From a virus: a stretch of DNA of 41,003 nucleotides. The notes beneath the pieces were generated by a model. It had not been told where the DNA came from, made no database searches, and was given only the letters and a program-made list of their open reading frames with translations. The position numbers and the translations under genes are program-made. Shown here one piece after another: positions 23,972 to 31,253 of this stretch. The stretch is from positions 1-41,003 of the IMG/VR virus record IMGVR_UViG_3300027413_000014. One strand, written 5' to 3'. Every line of letters begins with the position of its first letter. Position 1 is the first letter of the stretch.

Positions 23972-24160
23972 ATGAACCTATTTACTCAAACAATCGCTAA
24001 TCAAATCCCTACAGGTCTAGATCGTTACGATCAAATCTTCGCTGCTAAGAGACTTATCCTTGCATCAGACTCTCCTCTTCTAGCTACATGCAGAGAGACT
24101 CTAGAAGAAATCGAAGAAATCATCTTTCAACGAGACAGAAAGGAATTGCCAGATGCATAA
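23972..24160 (+). CDS. Hypothetical small protein with distinct codon use
   Basis: The 62-residue protein (MNLFTQTIANQIPTGLDRYD ... DRKELPDA) has its own promoter and a strong AAGGAG site. It uses many C-ending codons (ATC, CTC, TTC, TAC) where neighbours use T or A, which may reflect high expression or different ancestry. Helical, no membrane segment, family unknown. Overlaps the next gene by 8 bp. Confidence 0.65.
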   Translation: MNLFTQTIANQIPTGLDRYDQIFAAKRLILASDSPLLATCRETLEEIEEIIFQRDRKELPDA

Positions 24161-24341
24161 AGCTGAAATTAATAATTTAGTAAAAGCTTATCTTGATAAT
24201 GGTGGTAGAATTCAAAAAATTCCAACATCCAGGATCAAAAAACATACTAATTTGGAGAAACCAAATTATTATCTTAATAGAAGATCTTTATCAAAAGCAA
24301 AGGCAAACAATGCCTATGTTTCAACAGAAAGAGGAGTATAA
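24153..24341 (+). CDS. Hypothetical small basic protein
   Basis: The 62-residue, lysine- and arginine-rich protein contains INNLVKAYLDNGGRIQKIP and KPNYYLNRRSLSKAKAN. The charge suggests nucleic-acid binding, but there is no recognisable domain. It is coupled to the upstream gene by overlap and ends 1 base before the next start. Confidence 0.6.
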   Translation: MHKAEINNLVKAYLDNGGRIQKIPTSRIKKHTNLEKPNYYLNRRSLSKAKANNAYVSTERGV

Positions 24342-24342
24342 A

Positions 24343-24714
24343 ATGAAAGATAAACATTCAATTAGATTTCTGCATCAATGCGCAGAAGTACAAATCAAAA
24401 AAAGTAATGACTATCAAAATCCAAATTCTCGAGTAAAACAAGCTCACTATTATCCTCGAGGCTGTGCTAGTATTCTTGATACAATGGCTGCAAAAGTTTT
24501 GCGAATGCAGTCTGTTATCGAGGCTATGGAACTAGATCCAAACTACGCCCCAAATTTTGAATCACTTGAAGACTCTTGTATTGATCTTGCTAATTACGCG
24601 TCGTTCTTTGCTGCTTATATGAATGGTGCCATTGATGGTCAAACAGATGATCGTGATTTTTTAAATCGTCCTATAGTACCTAAAGGAAAATCAAATGAGA
24701 TCGTTCAGTCTTAA
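24343..24714 (+). CDS. Possible Nmad1 / DUF1599-type protein
   Basis: The 123-residue protein starts at 24343 behind GAGGAG; a longer frame from 24193 is a shadow over the preceding gene. The order is KKSNDYQNP, then DTMAAKVLRMQSVIEAME, then FESLEDSCIDLANYASFFAAYM. It resembles the nucleotide-modification-associated domain 1 family (a K-x-x-DY motif, a K-x-x-R helix and a final DLANYA helix). Such proteins accompany phage base-modification genes; their chemistry is not settled. Assignment is by pattern only. Confidence 0.5.
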   Translation: MKDKHSIRFLHQCAEVQIKKSNDYQNPNSRVKQAHYYPRGCASILDTMAAKVLRMQSVIEAMELDPNYAPNFESLEDSCIDLANYASFFAAYMNGAIDGQTDDRDFLNRPIVPKGKSNEIVQS

Positions 24715-25174
24715 AGATATAGATTTGATAGAACTCTTAGCCAAAGCAAAGGCTGAGAGTCAACTTATTTTTGATAAAGAGTCTACTCGTAAAGGTAGAA
24801 CTATTGATGATATTACTGTCACTAATATGTATGGTCTTGCGGCTGAACAGTTTCTTATTGAAAAATGCAATTTCACTGATAATCCTTTACCATATCAGGA
24901 TGTAATATCTCCAGAAGGTATTGATGTTGAGGTAAAAGTAACAAAAGTTTTTAACTATATTCCTAATGTGTTATATCGTTTAAAAGAAAAGCGTAAAAAG
25001 TATCCTAGCTTATACCAGCCTGATTGGGTTATCATATATATAAATGATAAAAAGACTCGGGATTATGTTTTTGCTGGTACATATAAATGGAATGGTAAAA
25101 CATATGTTACTAAAGATTGGTCTTTAGAAATTGATAGAGAATTTCTTGCAAACTATGAAGGAGCAAATAATTGA
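24695..25174 (+). CDS. PD-(D/E)XK nuclease-like protein
   Basis: The 159-residue protein contains GLAAEQFLIEK (E51) and then GIDVEVKVTK, with D77, E79 and K81 spaced as in PD-(D/E)XK nucleases, followed by WVIIYINDKKTRDYVFAGTY. The layout resembles small phage restriction-like or homing-type endonucleases. Target unknown. It overlaps its neighbours by 20 and 4 bp, inside the modification gene run, so attack on unmodified DNA is an attractive but unproven role. Confidence 0.5.
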   Translation: MRSFSLKDIDLIELLAKAKAESQLIFDKESTRKGRTIDDITVTNMYGLAAEQFLIEKCNFTDNPLPYQDVISPEGIDVEVKVTKVFNYIPNVLYRLKEKRKKYPSLYQPDWVIIYINDKKTRDYVFAGTYKWNGKTYVTKDWSLEIDREFLANYEGANN

Positions 25175-25515
25175 AATCTGGAAAAGTCTGGGGAATGACT
25201 GAACTTATTGAAGCTAATGGTACTTTAGAATTTCATCGTATTGAAATGGAAGCTACAGGAGTATGTTCAAAACATCTTCATGAATATAAATGGAATGGTT
25301 TTTATATCGAGTCAGGAATAATGCTTGTACGTGTATGGCAAAATGATTATAATTTAATTGATGAAACTGTTTTACAGGCCGGTGATTATACTAAAGTAAA
25401 ACCTGGTGTTTATCACCAATTCGAATGCATTGAGCCAGGTGTAGCTTTTGAACTGTACTGGGCAGAATTTAACCACAACGATATTATTAGGGAAACAGTA
25501 GGTCATATAGAATGA
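25171..25515 (+). CDS. Cupin-domain protein
   Basis: The 114-residue single-domain cupin has metal ligands H35-x-H37 in CSKHLHEYKWNGFYIESG and H82 in KVKPGVYHQFECIE, matching cupin motifs 1 and 2. Such proteins include sugar-phosphate isomerases or epimerases and sensors. It starts at TTG 25171 with GGAG 6 bases upstream and overlaps the cytidylyltransferase by 4 bp, which favours a step in making an activated sugar or polyol. Confidence 0.75.
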   Translation: MKSGKVWGMTELIEANGTLEFHRIEMEATGVCSKHLHEYKWNGFYIESGIMLVRVWQNDYNLIDETVLQAGDYTKVKPGVYHQFECIEPGVAFELYWAEFNHNDIIRETVGHIE

Positions 25516-25919
25516 AAGTAGGATTTACTTGTAGCACCTTTGACTTGCTTCATGCTGGACATATAATGATGCTCAGAGAAGCTAAATCACAATGTGATTA
25601 TTTAATATGCGGTTTACAAGTAGATCCCACTCTGGATCGTAAAGAAAAGAATGCTCCAATTCAAAACATAGTAGAAAGACAGGCTCAACTTACTGCAATA
25701 AAATATGTCGATGAAGTCATTATTTATTGTACAGAAGCTGATTTGTGTGATATAATAAACATGTATCCAATTAATGTTAGGATACTTGGTGAAGAGTATA
25801 GAAGCAAAGATTTTACTGGTAAGGATGAATGTCGCAATCGCGGTATCGATCTATACTTTAACAAACGTGATCATCGCTTTTCAACTAGCGATCTAAGAAA
25901 GAGAGTATGTGAACAATGA
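25512..25919 (+). CDS. TagD-like cytidylyltransferase (copy 1)
   Basis: The 135-residue protein is of the usual length of CTP:glycerol-3-phosphate cytidylyltransferases. It shows GFTCSTFDLLHAGHI with the nucleotide-binding H14-x-x-H17, YLICGLQVDPT, KYVDEVIIY, and a C-terminal HRFSTSDLRKRV in place of the RTEGIST-type motif. It would couple CTP (or another NTP) with a small phosphorylated alcohol or sugar. It sits directly before dCMP hydroxymethylase with a 4-bp overlap. Confidence 0.85.
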   Translation: MKVGFTCSTFDLLHAGHIMMLREAKSQCDYLICGLQVDPTLDRKEKNAPIQNIVERQAQLTAIKYVDEVIIYCTEADLCDIINMYPINVRILGEEYRSKDFTGKDECRNRGIDLYFNKRDHRFSTSDLRKRVCEQ

Positions 25920-26608
25920 AAATGAATTCTGTAAAAGATGTTCGTCAATTCTTTGTTGATGAACTAAATGATCAAGCATTCACTATTGATAAGACTGGCG
26001 CACGAACTATTGAAATGATTGGTGCTTCATTTATTGCAGATGAAGCATCTATATTCGGTAAACCATCTCACTCTTATATTCGAAAAGAATTGGATTGGTA
26101 CGATAGCCAATCAACTAATATCTTTGATATTAATAAAGAGTCTGGTGAAGATGCTCCTGCAGCTTGGAAATATGCTGCTAATACGCATGGTGAAATTAAT
26201 TCAAACTATGGTCATCTGATCTATGCTAATAAATATTTTGATCAATATCAAAATGCATTATCTGAATTAGATAAAAATCCTGATGGTAGACGTGCTTCTA
26301 TGATCTACAATCGGCCTTCTATTTGGGTGGAGTTTAACGAAAATGGAAAATCTGATTTCATTTGTACTAACGCTGTCACTTACTATATTCGTGATAATTT
26401 ACTTCATTGTGTAGTCCAAATGCGGTCTAATGATGTAGTGTTTGGTTATAAGAATGATTATGCTTGGCAACGACATGTACAAAATAAATTAGTAGAAGAT
26501 TTAAATAATATCCGTTTTAGTGTTAGAGATCCGGTTAGTACTGGCATGATGATATGGCAAGTACAAAATCTTCACGTATATGAAAGGCATTTTAATCTTG
26601 TCACATAA
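25916..26608 (+). CDS. 42: gp42 dCMP hydroxymethylase
   Basis: The 230-residue protein is a clear T4 gp42 homologue (246 residues): IDKTGARTIEMIGASFIADE, HGEINSNYG, GRRASMIYNRPS, the catalytic cysteine C150 in DFICTNAV, and MRSNDVVFGYKNDYAWQ. It converts dCMP plus methylene-tetrahydrofolate to 5-hydroxymethyl-dCMP, so this phage very likely has hydroxymethylcytosine DNA. The thymidylate-synthase fold is complete, although the C-terminus is slightly short. The deaminase gene overlaps its end by 29 bp. Confidence 0.95.
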   Translation: MKMNSVKDVRQFFVDELNDQAFTIDKTGARTIEMIGASFIADEASIFGKPSHSYIRKELDWYDSQSTNIFDINKESGEDAPAAWKYAANTHGEINSNYGHLIYANKYFDQYQNALSELDKNPDGRRASMIYNRPSIWVEFNENGKSDFICTNAVTYYIRDNLLHCVVQMRSNDVVFGYKNDYAWQRHVQNKLVEDLNNIRFSVRDPVSTGMMIWQVQNLHVYERHFNLVT

Positions 26609-27059
26609 TACTGATCGTCAACATAAATGGGATCTAAGATATTTAGAGCTGGCTAAAACTATTGCTGGATGGTCTAAGGATCCTTCAAGTCAGATTGGAG
26701 CTATAGCTGTAGGTTCAAAAGGACAAGTCCTAGCTCAAGGATATAATGGATTCCCACGTGGGATGATGGATAGTCAACATCTTTACATTAATAAAACAGA
26801 AAAATATGCTCGAATAATACATGCTGAAATGAATATGATCTTTAATGCATCATTTAATGGTGTGTGTCTTAATGGTTCAAGTGTATATGTTTCTGGATTA
26901 CCAACTTGTTCTGATTGCGCAAAAGGTCTTATTCAAGTTGGTGTAAAGGAATTAATCATGCCTAGAGAAAAAATTGAAGATCGTTGGTATGACTCATGGC
27001 AACGGTCAAAAGAATATTACAAAGAGGCTGGTCTTAAATATAGATGGGTCGTGCGGTAA
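26580..27059 (+). CDS. cd: dCMP deaminase
   Basis: The 159-residue zinc deaminase has H81-A-E83 and PTCSDC with C110 and C113. Flanking segments are typical of phage dCMP deaminases (LELAKTIAGWSKDPSSQIGAI and GYNGFPRGMMD). It produces dUMP for thymidylate synthesis by ThyX (35679-36350) while gp42 uses the remaining dCMP. The ATG at 26580 overlaps gene 42; a TTG at 26598 is an alternative start. Confidence 0.92.
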   Translation: MKGILILSHNTDRQHKWDLRYLELAKTIAGWSKDPSSQIGAIAVGSKGQVLAQGYNGFPRGMMDSQHLYINKTEKYARIIHAEMNMIFNASFNGVCLNGSSVYVSGLPTCSDCAKGLIQVGVKELIMPREKIEDRWYDSWQRSKEYYKEAGLKYRWVVR

Positions 27060-27067
27060 ACTTTTAG

Positions 27068-27096
27068 TTTACATTCTATTGAAAATGTAATATAAT
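27068..27096 (+). promoter_or_regulatory. Sigma70-like promoter for glycosyltransferase operon
   Basis: TTTACA (27068-27073), 17 bp, TATAAT (27091-27096), in the only sizeable gap between dCMP deaminase and the glycosyltransferase. Confidence 0.8.
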
Positions 27097-27155
27097 ATAA
27101 TCATTAAAACTGTTATAACTATAACGTGAGCTACACTGAAATAAAGGAAGTAAAA

Positions 27156-28580
27156 ATGAAAGTTGCTTTTATCTTTGGAAAAGGTATTGAAGGATGCGGT
27201 GTTACCAAAGGCGCTAACATATTCGAATCTTGGTTAGTATCTCAAGGGCATGAAACAATCGTAATTGATTTTGATAATAAACAACACTTTGGCCGCGCTA
27301 AAGATACTGAATGGAAAAGCACTATTCATCGAGTTGAATCCAATCATGAAATTAAAGATACCCAACCAGTAATTGATGAAGTAAACACTTGCGATATTGC
27401 AATCATACATTCATTCCCAACTCGCAAAAATGGAAAGTACATTGATCGTTTCCGTGAATTTGTTGAGCATATCAGTGATCCCATTATTGTAATACATGAC
27501 CATGCTATTACGAAGCAAACTATCAATAGACAAACCCAAGCTGCTGAATTATTTTCTTTAGCAGACATTGGTGTTACACAGTCGTTTGAAGGTTATTCTA
27601 ACGATTGTTATCTACACACTGATCCAGGCCTTGAAGGTTGTCTTATGGAGAATCCAATATGGGTTAATACTAGTGAATATGATAAACACCGTGCCTCGCT
27701 TGAAGACCGTAAGAAACACTTTATATACATGGGCCGCATGTCAACACTTAAAGATCCAGGTATGATCTGCCGTATTGAACCATATTTAAAGAATGATTGG
27801 GATTTAACTTTGATGGGATGTGAACGTTCAATATCATCTATTGGAATTCCAGAATCTAAAACTCTTGCCACTGATCCAGCACCTTACCATAAATCATATC
27901 AACCAAAGATTAAATTTATTGGCACAAATTCTGCAGGCGAACACTATGAACCAGCTAAAGAAAAAGAAAAGACTGGTACCACGATTACAGCATATGATAG
28001 TTACAAATATGATTTTGGAATGAATCAACTTGGTAGTTCTATGGCAGCTTGGTGTGGATATCGTCTAGGTAATCCAAAAGAGTATGGCCATCGTATGGAA
28101 TATACTGTAATTGAATCATTTCTTTTATCTCTTCCTGTCATTAGTAAACATTTTGCTGAAAACGCTGTATCACCTGAAGGTAAAAAATGGGGTGAATATT
28201 ATGGTCCACTTATATCTAAAGCAACATGTGAAGAAGAGCTAGCAGCAGAATTAAATAGGATCTATAATAATAAAGAAGAATGGATTGCTCGTACAAAAGC
28301 TTGTCAAGAGTTGGTCTATAATTTTAATGATATTGAAGTACTTGGTCCTAAGTTTTTAGATTTTGTGTTGACAAAAGGAAAAAGACGTAATAAAATAGAA
28401 TTTATAGATAGGATTTCAAGTTATTTTCCAAGCGCAAAGCAAAGACGTGAAGATGGTGAGATTATTGTATCAACACCAGGAAGTGTATTAAATGAAAAAG
28501 CGTATACATTGGTAGATGGAAAACAAAATGAAATCAAAGAACCAAAAGATGTTGGTGCAACACTTGAAGGATTTTTCTAA
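27156..28580 (+). CDS. DNA glycosyltransferase, T4 alpha-glucosyltransferase-like
   Basis: I use the ATG at 27156 after AAGGAAG (474 residues); a GTG at 27126 would add ten. The N-terminus KVAFIFGKGIEGCGVTKGA parallels T4 Agt (ARGLEGCGVTKFS). It is followed by a Rossmann domain with CDIAIIHS and VIHDHAITKQ, where T4 has CDILIINS and YQHDHSVL. The second half has the GT-B acceptor/donor features YMGRMSTLKDPG, GYRLG and EYTVIESF. It is longer than Agt (400) at the C-terminus. It lies between 42 and uvsX, where T4 keeps its beta-glucosyltransferase. Donor sugar unknown. Confidence 0.82.
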   Translation: MKVAFIFGKGIEGCGVTKGANIFESWLVSQGHETIVIDFDNKQHFGRAKDTEWKSTIHRVESNHEIKDTQPVIDEVNTCDIAIIHSFPTRKNGKYIDRFREFVEHISDPIIVIHDHAITKQTINRQTQAAELFSLADIGVTQSFEGYSNDCYLHTDPGLEGCLMENPIWVNTSEYDKHRASLEDRKKHFIYMGRMSTLKDPGMICRIEPYLKNDWDLTLMGCERSISSIGIPESKTLATDPAPYHKSYQPKIKFIGTNSAGEHYEPAKEKEKTGTTITAYDSYKYDFGMNQLGSSMAAWCGYRLGNPKEYGHRMEYTVIESFLLSLPVISKHFAENAVSPEGKKWGEYYGPLISKATCEEELAAELNRIYNNKEEWIARTKACQELVYNFNDIEVLGPKFLDFVLTKGKRRNKIEFIDRISSYFPSAKQRREDGEIIVSTPGSVLNEKAYTLVDGKQNEIKEPKDVGATLEGFF

Positions 28581-29605
28581 TGTACCATAAACGCATAGTT
28601 GTCGACTTTGACGATACTTTAGCTTTCCATCAAAACCGTAAATTCGATGAAGCACTACCAAACAAACCTCTTATTGAAAAGCTAAATAAGCTACATTCTG
28701 AGGATTGGCAAATTGACATCTTTACTGCTCGTGGTTCTATATCATGCAAAACCCGTGAAGATGCTCGTAAGAAATATGAAAAGAGCATGCTTAATTGGCT
28801 TGATAAAAATAATGTAAAGTTTAATATTCTCTCATTTGATAAGCCTTTAGCAGCTTATTATATTGATGATAAAGGTATTATGCCTGAAGATTTTCTTGAA
28901 ATTAATATTCGTGAACTCGAGGGTGGATTATCTGGCGGTGAAATCTATACCGATGGTAAAGTAGTACATAAGCAAGATAGCAATGCACATCAAACACGTG
29001 ATTGGTTTGATAACGCTAAAAAGATCGGCATTAAAACACCTAGTATTCATCGAGTTGTTGGTGAAACTATTACTATGGATTATATTAATCACGACGAAAA
29101 CTTCTTTTCAAATAATTTTTGGATGGCTTTAGCCACAGTTCAAACACAATTAGATAAAATGAAATCATTAAAAGCAGTTGACAATTTAAAGTTTAGTGAT
29201 TATATTGAGCGTATTGAAGAACATGCTAAAAATTCTAGTAAAACAAAATTAATTGAAGTGGCTTCAAGCTTAAAGCAGTATGAGATAAAACGTGGTTATT
29301 CTCATGGTGACTTTGGGATTAAAAATATGCTATTCAATAATTGTGATATGCATTTAATTGATCCAATCTGTGGAATATTTGGATCTACTGAATTGGATGC
29401 TGCAAAGTTTTGTGCAAGCTTACTTATTAATCTATACCCGATTGGATTGTTTAAGCAATCTTTAAATTATCTGGCTCTAGCTAACGATATAAATAAAAAT
29501 ATGCTGGTATCATTAGTGGCGGCAGAAGTGACTAGGGTGTACAAATACCATCCTAACAAATATTTTATTATGGAGTGTATTGATAATGTTTACAAACAAA
29601 GCTGA
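28580..29605 (+). CDS. HAD phosphatase - APH/choline-kinase-like fusion
   Basis: The 341-residue two-domain protein has residues 1-115 of a short HAD hydrolase (DFDDTLAF with D9 and D11, FTARGS, YYIDDKG), like capsule-locus phosphatases. Residues ~125-341 have the aminoglycoside/choline-kinase catalytic loop H242-G-D244-x4-N249 and metal D261 in LIDPICG. Such an enzyme could phosphorylate and dephosphorylate intermediates before nucleotidyl activation. It is joined to the glycosyltransferase by a TAATG overlap and to the next cytidylyltransferase by overlap. Confidence 0.72.
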   Translation: MYHKRIVVDFDDTLAFHQNRKFDEALPNKPLIEKLNKLHSEDWQIDIFTARGSISCKTREDARKKYEKSMLNWLDKNNVKFNILSFDKPLAAYYIDDKGIMPEDFLEINIRELEGGLSGGEIYTDGKVVHKQDSNAHQTRDWFDNAKKIGIKTPSIHRVVGETITMDYINHDENFFSNNFWMALATVQTQLDKMKSLKAVDNLKFSDYIERIEEHAKNSSKTKLIEVASSLKQYEIKRGYSHGDFGIKNMLFNNCDMHLIDPICGIFGSTELDAAKFCASLLINLYPIGLFKQSLNYLALANDINKNMLVSLVAAEVTRVYKYHPNKYFIMECIDNVYKQS

Positions 29606-30050
29606 GATAGCAAGAAAAGTTGGCAAGCCTATTGAAGAAGTAAAAATTGGTTTTACCTGTTCTACTTTTGATTTATTACATGCCGGTCATATTGTAATGC
29701 TACAAGAAGCTAAAGAGCTTTGTGATTATCTCATTTGTGGTCTACTAACTGATCCTACAGTTGACCGCCCTGATTCAAAAAATAAACCAATTCAAACTCC
29801 ATTTGAGCGCTATGTTCAATTGGCAGGTTGTCGTTTTGTTGATGAAGTCATTCCATTTAGTACAGAACAAGAAATCGTCGATATGATTTTAACTATTCAG
29901 CCACATGTTAGGATCGTTGGTGAAGAATATAAAGGCACAGATCATACTGGTATTGGATTATGTTCTATTCACTACAACAAACGTAAGCACTCGTTTTCAT
30001 CTACAGATTTAAGAAATCGTGTAGTAGAAGCAGTACAGGGAAAAAAATAA
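29586..30050 (+). CDS. TagD-like cytidylyltransferase (copy 2)
   Basis: I prefer the ATG at 29586 (154 residues; GGAG 10 bases upstream) over TTG 29580. The core GFTCSTFDLLHAGHI (H32, H35), YLICGLLTDPT, FVDEVIPF, VRIVGEEYKG and KHSFSSTDLRNRV is close to copy 1 at 25512-25919. An extra ~20-residue N-terminal helix distinguishes it. Two paralogues imply either two activated substrates or a heteromeric enzyme. It ends directly against the next ATG. Confidence 0.83.
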   Translation: MFTNKAEIARKVGKPIEEVKIGFTCSTFDLLHAGHIVMLQEAKELCDYLICGLLTDPTVDRPDSKNKPIQTPFERYVQLAGCRFVDEVIPFSTEQEIVDMILTIQPHVRIVGEEYKGTDHTGIGLCSIHYNKRKHSFSSTDLRNRVVEAVQGKK

Positions 30051-31253
30051 ATGATTTACAGACACGCGTCTATTGTACCACTTATTGGTGGTGAAACAAT
30101 CGCTCAAGAAAATGTTTTTGGAACAAGACCCGAATATATTTTAAGCTATTCCGCATTTGAAGCTAACGACAGACAATTAGTCGAATATTATAATAATAAA
30201 GTGCCTTATCATCATTTAGATGGTGATACTCATTATAGCATACCCACTGTTGACGTTATCAATACAGTTTGCCCATGCGCTGGATTATCAAGTCTTAGCC
30301 CATCTGCATCGTCTACTAATGCTAATAATGACTGGATGGTAAATACTGCTCGGCATGTTTTAAGTACACTAAAACCTAAAGTATTTTGGGGTGAAAACGC
30401 CCCGCGATTAGCTAGTAAAATGGGTGCGCCGATTGTTGAGCAGTTAAAAAGAATTGCTAGTCAAAACGGATATACATTTAGCATTTACAAAACAAAATCT
30501 ATACTTCATGGACTAAGCCAAGTACGAGATCGTACTTTTTATTTTTTCTGGCAAGGTGATAAAATACCTATGTTAAGTTATATTGAACGCAAACATGAAA
30601 AAATTGAAGATACTATTCGTAATGTAGATCTACATGAAGATGACCCTATGAATATAATTGTTAATAAAAAAATTCCAAGTGAAAATCCATTTTATAAATA
30701 TGTACTTGAAGAACTTAATAATGGTATTTGTCATTCTGAATTTCAAGATAAAATTGTAAAGAGTACTAATCCACTTGATGAAATTGAAAAATCTGGAATT
30801 AAATACGATAAAGTACACGAGTGGATGAAAGAAAAAGGATTTGAAAATGAAGCTGGTAAATGTAATCGTATGTACCACAAACTAAAAAGTGGCGGTAATA
30901 TTATGCGTAAGACTACCGAAATACCTAAAGATTATATTGGTGCGTTTGTAGGACATATGCCAGGATATCTTACTCATCCAGATGAAGATCGCTATTTGAC
31001 TATTCGAGAATGTCTTTCTATTATGAAACTTCCAGGTGATTTTATGTTACAGGGCGGAGTAAAAAATCTTAATATGATTTGTCAAAATGTTCCTGTAACT
31101 ACAGCACAAGATATGGCTGAACAAGTTCAATCTTTTGTACATGGTAGACTTGATAATCAAATGATTGATGCCAAATTTGCTATTCAGTGTAATAAAAAAC
31201 AAACTATAAATTATGAAAAAGTAAGTAACACATTAGAGGAATTTATATGTTAA
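30051..31253 (+). CDS. Cytosine-C5 DNA methyltransferase homologue
   Basis: The 400-residue protein has C5-methyltransferase motifs in order: a motif I-like N-terminus (VPLIGGETIAQENVF), motif IV CPCAGLSS with the probable catalytic C76, motif VI E115-N-A, motif VIII Q157-V-R159-D-R161, RECLSIMKLPGDF and motif X CQNVPVTTAQDMA. The target-recognition region is about residues 170-310. In a hydroxymethylcytosine phage ordinary methylation of C5 is blocked, so a specialised or altered reaction is likely. It overlaps the dehydrogenase gene by 7 bp. Confidence 0.75.
   Translation: MIYRHASIVPLIGGETIAQENVFGTRPEYILSYSAFEANDRQLVEYYNNKVPYHHLDGDTHYSIPTVDVINTVCPCAGLSSLSPSASSTNANNDWMVNTARHVLSTLKPKVFWGENAPRLASKMGAPIVEQLKRIASQNGYTFSIYKTKSILHGLSQVRDRTFYFFWQGDKIPMLSYIERKHEKIEDTIRNVDLHEDDPMNIIVNKKIPSENPFYKYVLEELNNGICHSEFQDKIVKSTNPLDEIEKSGIKYDKVHEWMKEKGFENEAGKCNRMYHKLKSGGNIMRKTTEIPKDYIGAFVGHMPGYLTHPDEDRYLTIRECLSIMKLPGDFMLQGGVKNLNMICQNVPVTTAQDMAEQVQSFVHGRLDNQMIDAKFAIQCNKKQTINYEKVSNTLEEFIC
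30520..30548 (+). other. Terminator-like hairpin and T-tract inside methyltransferase gene
   Basis: AAGTACGA and TCGTACTT are exact complements around GA, followed by TTTATTTTTTC. It overlaps the codons for the conserved QVRDRTFYFF motif, so protein constraint may explain it. As RNA it resembles an intrinsic terminator. Confidence 0.35.
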
